DNA of 64,000 nucleotides from JAGGTJ01 sp964457545. GTDB lineage: Bacteria > Desulfobacterota > DSM-4660 > Desulfatiglandales > Desulfatiglandaceae. How positions within the stretch are numbered: the first letter of the stretch is position 1; each line of letters begins with the position of its first letter. The stretch is from positions 186,001-250,000 of the forward strand of contig CAYWEN010000010.1 in the NCBI GenBank assembly GCA_964457545.1. Direction: 5' to 3'. This document shows positions 1 to 8,346 of the stretch, in pieces. The notes beneath the pieces were generated by a model. The model saw nothing but the letters and a program-made list of their open reading frames with translations. It was not told where the DNA came from and did not search any database. A program made the translations under genes and the position numbers.

Positions 1-793
1 ACATCCTTGTTTCGTCAAAATGATATCCATTTATTACAGAACCCAAATCTATCATAACAGGTTCATCAGCAAGTATCTTTTTATGACCAGCACCGCATGG
101 AAATGCAGAAGATGTGCCTTCACCGCTGGAAGGCGAGTCCAACAGTCCGATAATGCCCCCGCTTTTGCCACTTAATACATGCCATGGATATCCTTCTGTC
201 TGATAGTTTCTGACGCGGAGTTTGCCGGCATGCCCGAATCTCCTTGCAAAAGTTTCAAACATTCCGGAAAATTCCATCTCGGTAATACCAGGTTCCAGAT
301 TCTTCTCAATGTACTGGAATGTTTTATAGGATAGCTGTGCAGAGGCCTTTATCCGGGCAATTTCCCATTCAGACTTTATCATGCGGGTAGCATGGATCAG
401 GGGGGCAACATCGACACATTTTGTATTGGGAAAAAGCTGTCTGTAGAAATTGAAATCCCTGACAGGGAGAACATCAAATTCAAAACCGAGAGTATATGGC
501 ATGGTAGAATAAAAGTCCCTGATAAATCCCGGTATTTCTTTTACAGACTTGATCTCAGCAACATTGTCGATAGATGTCTCTTGTAATGCCCTTGGCATGT
601 ATTTTTTTATAAGAAGTAGAGGTTGACCATGTGCTGGTATGTAAAGAAATCCATTTTGAGCAGTGCCGGTAAAATAGTAGAGGTCTACCCGCTGAACAAC
701 AAGCATGGCATCTACATCACTGGCCTGTAATTTTTTTTGAATACGGTCAAGACGAGTTTTTATTTCTGTTTCAGGAACCTTGAATTTTTCCAC
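1..793 (-). CDS. M24 family metallopeptidase (Xaa-Pro aminopeptidase-like), C-terminus outside window
   Basis: Reading the minus strand gives a continuous frame ending at the window edge. The N-terminal part (about 130 residues) resembles a creatinase-type N-domain, and the M24 pita-bread domain follows. The motif MIDLG...GYHFDETRM near the edge carries the first two metal-binding Asp residues, 11 apart as in PepP/PepQ; the later His and two Glu ligands lie beyond the window. The family removes N-terminal residues ahead of proline or cleaves dipeptides, usually with two Mn or Co ions in the cytoplasm. No ATG opens the frame. The best start is a GTG at 791-793 (MEKFKVPETEI); the frame is closed by a stop near 857 and no strong ribosome site is visible. 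It is divergent from rseC. Substrate specificity cannot be read from the fragment. Confidence 0.85.
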   Translation of the reverse strand, partial: MEKFKVPETEIKTRLDRIQKKLQASDVDAMLVVQRVDLYYFTGTAQNGFLYIPAHGQPLLLIKKYMPRALQETSIDNVAEIKSVKEIPGFIRDFYSTMPYTLGFEFDVLPVRDFNFYRQLFPNTKCVDVAPLIHATRMIKSEWEIARIKASAQLSYKTFQYIEKNLEPGITEMEFSGMFETFARRFGHAGKLRVRNYQTEGYPWHVLSGKSGGIIGLLDSPSSGEGTSSAFPCGAGHKKILADEPVMIDLGSVINGYHFDETRM

Positions 794-823
794 TGATCCA
801 TGATATAGATAAAGATATACAGT

Positions 824-860
824 TTGACATAGTTGACAAAACTGATTTGTGAAAGATTAT
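824..860 (+). promoter_or_regulatory. candidate sigma70 promoter for rseC
   Basis: Two overlapping TTGACA hexamers occur at 824-829 and 833-838. The second is followed 16 nt later by GATTAT (855-860), a fair -10 box. It lies 72 bases ahead of the rseC start and overlaps the 5' end of the divergent peptidase gene. This rests on sequence match only. Confidence 0.4.
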
Positions 861-931
861 CAATGTAGCATTGATCTCGATTTGTCAGGCAGTTAATACA
901 TGGAAAATGTTTTTGTATTAAGGAGATAATC

Positions 932-1405
932 ATGATAAGAGAAGAGGGTATTGTTGAAAAAACTGTGCGGAACAAGGCCATGATCAGAGTGCAGAGAGGT
1001 TCTTCATGAAAGCACTGTTCTTCCCGCAGTTCGTGTGGTGTTGATGAGAATGATGCAGGGCAAACAGTGCTTATTGAAATACCAAATGTCCTTGATGCCA
1101 GGGCAGGAGACCGTGTCGAGATCAGTATCCCTGAAAAGGCACTGCTAAAGATGTCATTTGTTGTCTATATGATACCTGTTATTGCTCTGATAGCAGGAGC
1201 CTGTTTTGGGGAGATATTGGCAGAACACAGCAGAATGGATACTTCATTGATATCCTTTATAGGAGGAATCCTCTGTATGGGTCTTGCCTTTTATCTTATA
1301 AGATACCTGGACCGCAATGGTTACATTACAAGCCAGTATTCCATATGCATGACACGGATCATCAATGCAGAGTCTTCTCTTCCCGAACCCTGCGATAGCA
1401 TATAA
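932..1405 (+). CDS. rseC: RseC/MucC-family protein with predicted selenocysteine (in-frame UGA)
   Basis: ATG at 932 is preceded by AGGAG (921-925). The frame runs 157 residues if the TGA at 1007-1009 is read through. Residues 1-25 fit the RseC N-terminus (MIREEGIVEKTVRNKAMIRV), the TGA is residue 26, and the frame continues KHCSSRSSCG, then a GDRVEISIPE stretch and two membrane helices (about 74-93 and 106-127). The result is U26-x2-C29-x5-C35, which overlays the C-x2-C-x5-C motif of E. coli RseC with U at the first Cys. In E. coli RseC works with the Rsx (Rnf) complex to reduce SoxR; here the gene converges on the rnf operon and overlaps rnfB by 44 bases. Selenocysteine is inferred from the aligned UGA, the intact frame, a candidate SECIS and selB nearby. 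The alternative is a nonsense mutation, with a truncated product starting at GTG 1067. Confidence 0.8.
1007..1040 (+). promoter_or_regulatory. candidate bacterial SECIS element of rseC
   Basis: Just after the UGA a short hairpin can be drawn: CGC (1025-1027) pairs with GUG (1033-1035) around loop AGUUC, with extra pairs beyond a mismatch. An alternative is CCGC/GUGG around a 7-nt loop. The loop starts 18 nt after the UGA, the same spacing as in the fdhA SECIS of this window, and has a G in its first two positions as SelB-bound loops usually do. The stem is weak, so this is only supportive. Confidence 0.45.
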
Positions 1406-3422
1406 GACCGCAATCCAGACAACGGTTAGCTTCTTTTACGGCCTGTTCTTCAGAAAATCCCTGACAGATCTCTGCCGATGGATTGACAGACTGTTCCTCC
1501 AATGAAAGTTCTTTTACCTGTTGTCTTGGAGAGATGTCTATCGGTTTGAGTTCCCTGATGTTCAGTACCATGGAATTTACACGTAACATATTTGCAGGTG
1601 CCTCTACCGGCATGCCCTTGAAAAATCTATGAACAGAATTAGCTGCTCTGCGTCCTGAACCAATTGCCTCCACTACTGCCTTGTAATCACTTATTACCTC
1701 TCCGGGTCTGAATATTCCTTCATCTTCCTGTGCAAATGGACCAGGATAAGGAGACAGTGTTTCCCAAAGAACTTCATCTTCAGGATTTGTGTCCGCAGCA
1801 TCTTCTTCACGGTTTTGTGGTACATATATCAGTTCAGGAAAACGCCCTGTACCGACAAAAAGGGTGTCCACTGGTATAACCTTTTCTGTATCCTGTCCTA
1901 TATCTTTTATAAATACATGTTTAAGGTTTTTTCCCTTTCCTTCCATCTTTGTTATCACACTGCCGAAGTAAAACCGGATTCCTTCTTCTTCCAGCTGTTT
2001 AATATCTTCGCCGGTAAAGGGAGATGCTTCAATGTTGGCACGCAGTATAATAGATACGGTTTTTGCACCCTTGTTTATGCATATTCTTGCTGCATCAACA
2101 GCACTCTTGCCACCGCCAAGTATCATGATATTATCTTCTTGCAGAGAAATTTTGTCTTCTTCCATCAGCATAAAATCGAGTAATATATGAATACCTGGAA
2201 GTGGAGCACCGGTGTTTGCGTCTGTTTTTCTTGAATGCATAATAGTATCCCATCCGCCTGTAGCAACAAAAACAGCAGAGTAACCATCTTTCAGTAAAGA
2301 TGCTATTGTAATATCCTCACCCAGTTTTTTCCCTGTTACAGCCTTTACCCCGGCATCCAGTATTCCGTCTATTTCCCAGTCAAGGATATCATGCGGCAAC
2401 CGGTTTTCCGGAATTCCTGTACGCAGAATACCACCCAGCCTGTCTGATGCTTCATATATCGTAGCGTTATGTCCCAGGCGGTTCAGGAGATAGGCTGTGG
2501 TCAGGCCTTCGGCTCCGCCTCCTATGATAGCTGCATTTATCTCTGTTTCAGGTGCCCTTGGCACATGAATCCTTTTACCTGAATTCCTTTCATAATCAGA
2601 AACAAATCGCTTAAGGTCATTTATGGCCACTGGTTCATCAACAAGGTTTCTGCGACATTCATATTCACAGGGATGTACGCATATACGGCCACATACTGCC
2701 GGAAGGGGATTAGTCAGTTTTATTGTCCTGATAGCTGTTTCGTAGTCATTGTTTTTAATTGCCCTTATGTATGAAGGAATATCAACACCTGCGGGACACG
2801 CCCTTTGACATGGGGCAGTACATTGATCTGCTGTATATTCTTTCATTATGGAAAGTGAATTGGAGCTGAGAGTAATTATATGTTTCGGGCAGACACGTTC
2901 ACACGTTCCACACCCAGTACATTTGTCCATATCAACTACCGGAAGCTTGTCAGGTCCTATAGAGAGGGCATCAAAAGGACATGCCTTTACACAGGTGCCA
3001 AGACCAAGACAACCGACAGGACATGTTTTTGCCCCGCCGTCAATAAGGTTTGCGGCCCTGCAATCATTTATACCGTCGTATATGTACTTCAGTTCTGCAT
3101 CCAAAAGACCATATTTGCATCCAGGACTGGCAACTTCAGGTTCTTTTGCCTCCAGTTTTACTCCCAATACCTCTGCTATTTTGGCAATTACGTCCTCTCC
3201 ACAGGCAACACAGGAAGAAGGAGCAGACTCTCCTGCCACGATGGCCTGAGCATTTGCACTGCAACCGGGATATCCGCATCCGCCACAATTTGCACCGGGA
3301 AGAAGTTCATCCACCTCTTCAATTTTAGGATCCACATATACATAAAATACCTTGGAAGCAATGGCCAAACCCAAGCCTGATATTGCGCCTAAAAGACCCA
3401 TAACCAAAAATCCGCCTAACAT
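1362..3422 (-). CDS. rnfB: Rnf electron transport complex subunit B fused to a GltD-like FAD/NAD(P) oxidoreductase
   Basis: The protein is about 686 residues, more than twice the usual RnfB length. Residues 1-25 form the membrane helix. Cysteines 46, 49, 54 and 71 form the RnfB 4Fe-4S site, and two ferredoxin-type clusters follow (CLGLGTCVKACP and CTGCGTCERVCP). From about residue 200 it becomes a glutamate-synthase small-subunit (GltD) module: a cysteine-rich linker, a first nucleotide fold with GGGAEG, a second with GGGKSA, and a cysteine-rich tail. The GGGAEG, and PGE where GltD has AGD, differ from canonical GltD, so cofactor use may be altered. ATG at 3422 is chosen because GGAGG lies 7 nt upstream; an upstream GTG at 3440 overlaps that site. 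It is the last gene of the rnf operon and its 3' end overlaps rseC tail-to-tail. RnfB normally accepts electrons from ferredoxin; the extra domain suggests a second flavin-based input or bifurcation (inference). Confidence 0.9.
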   Translation of the reverse strand: MLGGFLVMGLLGAISGLGLAIASKVFYVYVDPKIEEVDELLPGANCGGCGYPGCSANAQAIVAGESAPSSCVACGEDVIAKIAEVLGVKLEAKEPEVASPGCKYGLLDAELKYIYDGINDCRAANLIDGGAKTCPVGCLGLGTCVKACPFDALSIGPDKLPVVDMDKCTGCGTCERVCPKHIITLSSNSLSIMKEYTADQCTAPCQRACPAGVDIPSYIRAIKNNDYETAIRTIKLTNPLPAVCGRICVHPCEYECRRNLVDEPVAINDLKRFVSDYERNSGKRIHVPRAPETEINAAIIGGGAEGLTTAYLLNRLGHNATIYEASDRLGGILRTGIPENRLPHDILDWEIDGILDAGVKAVTGKKLGEDITIASLLKDGYSAVFVATGGWDTIMHSRKTDANTGAPLPGIHILLDFMLMEEDKISLQEDNIMILGGGKSAVDAARICINKGAKTVSIILRANIEASPFTGEDIKQLEEEGIRFYFGSVITKMEGKGKNLKHVFIKDIGQDTEKVIPVDTLFVGTGRFPELIYVPQNREEDAADTNPEDEVLWETLSPYPGPFAQEDEGIFRPGEVISDYKAVVEAIGSGRRAANSVHRFFKGMPVEAPANMLRVNSMVLNIRELKPIDISPRQQVKELSLEEQSVNPSAEICQGFSEEQAVKEANRCLDCGLICYRRVREEKTLH

Positions 3423-3518
3423 AAGTATTCCTCCGAACACAAAATTGGGAACCTATATTGTGAACCATCAGTCATCTGCTAATCTTTAAAATTTGCCAAG
3501 TACCCATGCTTCCGGGAT

Positions 3519-4094
3519 TTAAATCATACCCTTAAAGGCAAAAAAGGCTAAAGAAAGCATTCCTGCTGTTACCAAACCAATGGAGGTGTCCTGTAATGGT
3601 TTTGGGACCCTTGCCAGGAGTATACGCTCCCGGATGGCAGCAAACAGGACAAGATCCAGGGCAAAACCTGCTGCATAGCTGAACGAGGCAACCAGGGCCT
3701 CCATAAGTGTATAGCCTTCCTTGATATCTATGAGACATACCCCAAGAACAGCACAGTTGGTAGTGATTAATGGAAGAAAGATACCAAGACCTGCATACAA
3801 GGCAGGAATGCTTTTCTTTAGGAACATCTCTACAAACTGGACAAGTGAGGCAATTATCAAAATAAAAGAGAGTGTCCTCAGGTACTCAAAACCAAAGGGC
3901 TTTAAGAGATAGTATTCAACAAACCAGGTAGCAGCGGCAGCCATAACCAGGACAAATATGACTGCCATGCCCATACCTACAGCTGTCTCCATTTTTTTGG
4001 AAACACCGAGGAACGGACAGTTGCCCAAGTATTGCATCAGAAGTATATTGTTAATCAATATACAGCTTATTGCCAGAAGAATGTAATCGCCCAT
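3519..4094 (-). CDS. rnfA: Rnf complex subunit A (integral membrane)
   Basis: 191 residues, the usual RnfA length, with six predicted hydrophobic helices. The opening (LLAISCILINNILLMQYLGNCPFLGVS) and the internal ITTNCAVLG stretch are family signatures. RnfA and RnfE are homologous, inversely oriented membrane subunits of the ferredoxin:NAD+ oxidoreductase that couples electron transfer to Na+ or H+ pumping. ATG at 4094 is preceded by AGGAG at good distance. It sits between rnfE and rnfB in the conserved C-D-G-E-A-B order. Confidence 0.95.
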   Translation of the reverse strand: MGDYILLAISCILINNILLMQYLGNCPFLGVSKKMETAVGMGMAVIFVLVMAAAATWFVEYYLLKPFGFEYLRTLSFILIIASLVQFVEMFLKKSIPALYAGLGIFLPLITTNCAVLGVCLIDIKEGYTLMEALVASFSYAAGFALDLVLFAAIRERILLARVPKPLQDTSIGLVTAGMLSLAFFAFKGMI

Positions 4095-4215
4095 GTTTAC
4101 TCCTAATCAGCTCGATTTTTAAAAATGGGGTTTTTTAAAAAACATACTTAGTGCCTATACGCATAAACAGACCCTGGGAGCTACTTAACCAGTGAAAAGT
4201 ACAGGAAACAGGAAA

Positions 4216-4809
4216 TCATTTTTTTCCAAACATATTCATGATACACAACATAAGGCCCAGACATACAAATGCGCCGGGAGCCTGGACCATAAAGGCAAAG
4301 GGCTTGAAAGAAGGACCGAATACCGGTATATTGAAAAAAGTTCCACTTCCCAGCACTTCTCTGAACATGCCAAGAAAAGCAAGTGACATTGTATATCCCA
4401 ACCCGATTCCAAGACCGTCGGCCATTGATGCTATTATACCGTTTTTTGATGCAAAGGCTTCTGCACGACCCAAAAGTATACAGTTTACCACAATAAGTGG
4501 AATAAAAATTCCAAGGGCAAGAAACAGCGGATAGGTAAATGCCTGCATCAGCAATTCCACCACAGTAACAAAAGTGGCAATAACCACTATAAAGCATGCT
4601 ATCCTTACTTCCTTAGGTATCACATTTTTCAACAATGATATGATTATGTTTGAACATACCAGCACAAAAGTTACGGCAATCCCCATCCCTATGCCGTTTT
4701 CCACCGTCTTTGTGACCGCAAGGGTAGGACACAATCCAAGAACAAGCCTGAAGGGTGGGATCTCAGCCCAGAGCCCCTTGGTAAATTCCTGCATAACACT
4801 CTTTGCCAT
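4216..4809 (-). CDS. rnfE: Rnf complex subunit E (integral membrane)
   Basis: 197 residues with the RnfE hallmark ENPPFR-like region here as AEIPPFRLVLGLCPTLAVT, followed by several helices and a C-terminal IMNMFGKK. It is a paralogue of RnfA and together they form the pseudo-symmetric membrane core holding an intramembrane iron-sulfur centre. The cysteine in LGLCPTL and the VVNCILLG motif fit the ligands known for the family. AAGGAGG lies upstream of the ATG. It follows rnfG by 15 bases; a 121-base gap precedes rnfA. Confidence 0.95.
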   Translation of the reverse strand: MAKSVMQEFTKGLWAEIPPFRLVLGLCPTLAVTKTVENGIGMGIAVTFVLVCSNIIISLLKNVIPKEVRIACFIVVIATFVTVVELLMQAFTYPLFLALGIFIPLIVVNCILLGRAEAFASKNGIIASMADGLGIGLGYTMSLAFLGMFREVLGSGTFFNIPVFGPSFKPFAFMVQAPGAFVCLGLMLCIMNMFGKK

Positions 4810-4824
4810 AATGAAGATACCTCC

Positions 4825-5418
4825 TTACCCCTTGTACGCCTTCATCTTTTTCAGGATTTCAGGCTTAAGACGTTTATATATCTCTATGGATGCATTTACT
4901 CCTGCACATACCCCCCGTGAAGATATTGTGGCGCCGCTTATTGCATCAATTTGACCACCATCAGGTTTTACCTTGAATGGATTGTTGATAGGCTGTCCTT
5001 TAAATTGAGCACCAAACCACGGTTCTGTTTTGACTTTTGTTCCTAAACCAGGAGTTTCATGAAGGGTGGTTACCCCGACTCCAACTATCTTGTCTGTGTC
5101 TACATCTATAGCTGTTATTACACCTATTGGCCCGTCAACGCCCTGTCCAAAGGATTCCAGGGCTATTACCTTCGGTTTGCCATCAAAGATCCCGACAAAG
5201 AATTTTATTTTCTGTTTTCCCTCAGATATGAAGAACCTGTCAGTGATGGGGTCATTTGAACAACCCTTCATGATTTTTTTAATGGTAGGGCCTTTTATAA
5301 ACTTTAGCTGCTGATATTCAATCCTTTTTTCTGTGCCATTCTTGACAGTAGCAAGCAAACCTCCTGAAAATGCACTGAAGAGAGTAACAATTAAAAAGAG
5401 TTTCATCATATTGCGCAT
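4825..5418 (-). CDS. rnfG: Rnf complex subunit G (covalent FMN protein)
   Basis: 197 residues: one N-terminal membrane helix (about residues 5-24), then a periplasmic FMN-binding domain. The motif ISGATISSRGV near residue 165 contains the threonine to which FMN is bound through a phosphoester bond by ApbE. The stretch TLHETPGLGTK is also typical. Its start lies one base after the rnfD stop, so translation is probably coupled. No apbE gene is visible in the window. Confidence 0.95.
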   Translation of the reverse strand: MRNMMKLFLIVTLFSAFSGGLLATVKNGTEKRIEYQQLKFIKGPTIKKIMKGCSNDPITDRFFISEGKQKIKFFVGIFDGKPKVIALESFGQGVDGPIGVITAIDVDTDKIVGVGVTTLHETPGLGTKVKTEPWFGAQFKGQPINNPFKVKPDGGQIDAISGATISSRGVCAGVNASIEIYKRLKPEILKKMKAYKG

Positions 5419-5419
5419 A

Positions 5420-6385
5420 TTAGATTTCCCTCCCTATGGCAGCTGGTCTGATTTTGTCCATAAGAGGATTGGCCACATTCATAATAAGAATTGCCAGTAC
5501 AGTACCATCCGGATAAGCGCCAATATTACGAATTAGAATGGTCAGTACCCCCGCACCTGCACCATATAGTAACATTGGAATGAAATTGACAGGAGATGAG
5601 GAATCCTCGGTTGCAAGAAAAAAAGCACCTATCAATGTATAACCTGTCAGGATATGAAACATGGGATCTGCATATTTTCCGGGATCTGAAAGACAAAACA
5701 GGGTTTCAGCAATATAGATTGCAAGCAGATATGAAAGAGATATCTCCCAGCGAATATATCCCCTCAGTACAAGATATACCCCGCCGATGATCAGACCAAG
5801 GCCAAAGACAGAACCTATTCCCCCTGTCTGATGTCCCATGAACAGGCCAGCAAGATCATAATTGGAAACAGCTCCTGCACCGAAATGTTTTATGGCTCCA
5901 AGGGGAAACAGCATACAATAGCCAAAATCATAGTTTACAAGTGCCGTGTCAAAATCAAGTATTCCTTTCCATGAAAGCATCAGTATGGCAAAGGCAACAA
6001 GAACAGGATTAAAAGGATTGCAGCCTATGCCGCCGTATATCTGCTTTCCTACCACAATTGCCACAAAAGTACCTACCAGCACTGTCCACCATGGTGTGGT
6101 AGCCGGCAAGAGCATGGATAGCAAAAGGCCTGTAAGGGCAGCACTGCCATCTCCCACGGATATTTCCCTTTTCATGACCAGGTTCATAAGAAGTTCCCAG
6201 AGCATGGAACAGGATACAGATAAAGAAATAACCCCGAGAGCAGGAACGCCATACTGCCAAATACCAAACAGTGCGGCAGGAAGTGCTGCCAGCATGATAT
6301 TGTAATTTTTTGCTGTCAGACTGCTCATGTTGTGCCAGAAGGGGGCATGAGAACTGACAAGTAAGATTCGTTGATTATCGGACAT
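5420..6385 (-). CDS. rnfD: Rnf complex subunit D (integral membrane, covalent FMN)
   Basis: About 321 residues with many membrane helices and the RnfD/NqrB signatures SVGDGSAALTGLLLSMLLP and GIGCNPFNPVLVAFA. The family carries FMN covalently on a threonine in an S(T)GAT-like site; the local motif here is SVGDGSAALTG and then LPATTPWW, and I could not assign the residue with certainty. ATG at 6385 (MSDNQRILLVSSHAPFWH) follows GGAGG. It overlaps the rnfC end by 11 bases, indicating coupled translation. An upstream in-frame ATG at 6433 is inside rnfC and lacks support. Confidence 0.93.
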   Translation of the reverse strand: MSDNQRILLVSSHAPFWHNMSSLTAKNYNIMLAALPAALFGIWQYGVPALGVISLSVSCSMLWELLMNLVMKREISVGDGSAALTGLLLSMLLPATTPWWTVLVGTFVAIVVGKQIYGGIGCNPFNPVLVAFAILMLSWKGILDFDTALVNYDFGYCMLFPLGAIKHFGAGAVSNYDLAGLFMGHQTGGIGSVFGLGLIIGGVYLVLRGYIRWEISLSYLLAIYIAETLFCLSDPGKYADPMFHILTGYTLIGAFFLATEDSSSPVNFIPMLLYGAGAGVLTILIRNIGAYPDGTVLAILIMNVANPLMDKIRPAAIGREI

Positions 6386-7658
6386 TTGTTTCCTCCGATG
6401 AATTATGTGTTTTGGCCAACTCATGTTTTCCAAGCATTATATAATGAAAAACAGGGATGTGCCCCATACAGACATAGCTGCACAGTCCACATTCAATACA
6501 GCAAAGCAGGTCATACTGATCAGCGGCCTCTTCGTAAAAACCATTTTCAAGAAGCCTTATAAGCATGTTTACCGGGATCTTGACAGGACAGACCCTGATA
6601 CACTCTCCACAGTTAAAACAGTATGTATCAGAAGATAAAACAATATCCTCTGCCTTTTGCACCATTATTGAATCTGTATCATATGATATTGGAGCATCCA
6701 GTGAATGTATGGTGTGTCCTGTCATCGGACCACCGAGAACAACCTTGTCTCCCGTACTGACGCTGATTTCGAGGAAGTCAAGTATGTGTCCAACAGGAGT
6801 GCCTATTCTTGCCCTTGCAATCGATATTGAACCGTTTTGCCTGATCACTGTTATCAGTTTGTTTGTCGGAATCTTTTTTTCCTTGTATGCCTTTGCAAGG
6901 CAATAGACTGTTTCTGCAGTGACAAAACCTATTCCAATATCTTTTGGAGTTTTTTTCTGAGGTACAGTCTCTTTGAAAACGTTTCTGACAAGCATCCCTG
7001 GAAGCGTATCAGGATATATGGGATCAAGGTGGACAATGTCCAGACCGTTTTCAGATCCATGTGTAAAAGCGGAAGGTACAACTATCTTTATCTGCCCTAC
7101 TGATGTCATATCCTTGAGTATGGGAATACCCTCGGCTGCTGTATTAAATTCCCTGTCAAGGATATATTGATTTGTGGCAACAAGAAGATCCCTGTCAATA
7201 CCTGTAACAATAATCTTGTTTATTGGCGGATCAAAACTGACCATGGAGGAGAATTCAGGAGCGCCAGGAAGTTGATTGAAAAAATCAAGTGCTGTTTTGT
7301 TGCGAGGCGATTGCATGCATTCTGCAAACTCCTCATCCGGTTCATCATCTTTGGTATCTATGGATATGGTTGTAAAGGTTTGGCCGAGGTAAGAGGTAAC
7401 CTCTGATATCTCTGCTATGGTTCCTGTTGCAGTAGATATGAGATAATCAGTATCATGATCTGTTAAGATGATCTTCTGCCCCGTTCTGACTTTATTTCCA
7501 GTTGAAAGGGCAAGATTCTCCGGGTGAAGATGAGGGTTTTTTACTGTAAGGGTTATCCTTGGTGGTAAGGGGATATCCTGTATGGTTTGTAGATTTTCAT
7601 CAACCTGCAAGACCTTGAGCTTAGGTTTTAAAAAACCAAAAAATGGTCTTCTTATCAT
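6375..7658 (-). CDS. rnfC: Rnf complex subunit C (NADH-binding, iron-sulfur)
   Basis: About 427 residues. It opens MIRRPFFGFLKPKL, typical of RnfC, then a barrel-sandwich region, a Rossmann-like NADH/FMN part (VVPSAFTHGSENGLD... is the NuoF-related core) and two C-terminal 4Fe-4S clusters (CFNCGECIRVCP and CCIECGLCSYVC). RnfC is the peripheral subunit that exchanges electrons with NAD. The start at 7658 is preferred because AAGGAGG ends 9 nt upstream; two upstream ATGs exist, but one lies too close to that site and the other far ahead of the conserved opening. It is separated from the cytochrome gene by about 300 bases, so it may have its own promoter. Confidence 0.93.
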   Translation of the reverse strand: MIRRPFFGFLKPKLKVLQVDENLQTIQDIPLPPRITLTVKNPHLHPENLALSTGNKVRTGQKIILTDHDTDYLISTATGTIAEISEVTSYLGQTFTTISIDTKDDEPDEEFAECMQSPRNKTALDFFNQLPGAPEFSSMVSFDPPINKIIVTGIDRDLLVATNQYILDREFNTAAEGIPILKDMTSVGQIKIVVPSAFTHGSENGLDIVHLDPIYPDTLPGMLVRNVFKETVPQKKTPKDIGIGFVTAETVYCLAKAYKEKKIPTNKLITVIRQNGSISIARARIGTPVGHILDFLEISVSTGDKVVLGGPMTGHTIHSLDAPISYDTDSIMVQKAEDIVLSSDTYCFNCGECIRVCPVKIPVNMLIRLLENGFYEEAADQYDLLCCIECGLCSYVCMGHIPVFHYIMLGKHELAKTHNSSEETNVR

Positions 7659-7965
7659 GCCCATTTGCCTCCTTAATTTGTTTTCATCTGTAATAAGGTC
7701 TTTTTCCGCAATATCTGTGTCCACATGTGCCTGACACATGGTATACAGGCCACGGGCCAGTCTGTATGTGCATTGCCTGCCTGGTGTTAAGACAGAAGAC
7801 AGATACAGGTAAAACGTCTGTACAACCTGTGAATAAACCTTTTGGTTTCCATGATTTTACGTGAAAACTGTTGCTTATGGACTGAAAACTTTGCTTTTCC
7901 CCGAAAAACTGATTTATGTATCAAATCCGATATGCACCTGAAAAACAAGCTTAAACTGTCATAAT
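7659..7965 (-). other. 307-base gap between the cytochrome gene and rnfC
   Basis: No convincing gene on either strand. The rnfC frame stays open to 7739 on the minus strand, but the extra residues do not look like RnfC. The region has several AT-rich stretches of the type tgaaaact (7860-7890) related to the short motif noted elsewhere. I see no terminator and no clear sigma70 promoter, so whether the cytochrome and rnfC share a transcript is open. Confidence 0.5.
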
Positions 7966-8346
7966 CTAATGCACGTGACATTCTGAACATTTTACCGGAC
8001 CAGCATCCTGATCTTTATGGCAGTCAATGCACAATGTATGAAAGGCCTCGGACAGCTTTGGCGCTTCATCATCATTGTCAGGTTTGTGACAGGTGTTGCA
8101 GGCCACAGGCTTGCTTCCTTCCTCGTCCTCAAGATTGTGATGGCAGTCACTGCAATCTATTCCGTATCCATTGGCAGAGGCATGTCTTTTATGGTCAAAA
8201 AGGACTTTCCCTGCCTTGGTTTGATACATTATCCTGACAGGATTAGCAGGTGTCTTTTGTGAAAAACCGGCATAACACACAACGCCAACAACAAACAAAA
8301 CAACTGTAATACAATAAGCAATGTTTCGCTGAGTTTTTGCCTTCAT
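7966..8346 (-). CDS. class III (tetrahaem c3-type) cytochrome c heading the rnf operon
   Basis: 126 residues. An N-terminal hydrophobic segment (about 9-27) acts as an export signal or membrane anchor. Four CxxCH haem sites follow (CSDCH, CNTCH, CIDCH, CSECH), with the extra histidines expected for bis-His ligation (FDHKRH, FHTLC). This is the layout of periplasmic tetrahaem cytochrome c3, which shuttles electrons among hydrogenases, formate dehydrogenases and membrane complexes in sulfate reducers. Its place directly ahead of rnfC suggests the Rnf complex passes electrons to or from the periplasmic cytochrome pool, as proposed for cytochrome-linked Rnf clusters in related organisms. AAGGAA precedes the ATG. 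Confidence 0.9.
   Translation of the reverse strand: MKAKTQRNIAYCITVVLFVVGVVCYAGFSQKTPANPVRIMYQTKAGKVLFDHKRHASANGYGIDCSDCHHNLEDEEGSKPVACNTCHKPDNDDEAPKLSEAFHTLCIDCHKDQDAGPVKCSECHVH

Noticed and set aside
1359..1364. Two consecutive TGA codons at the rnfB end, possible further selenocysteine
   Set aside because: TGA TGA in tandem is a normal double stop, the protein is already complete in the GltD tail, and no SECIS-like hairpin follows.
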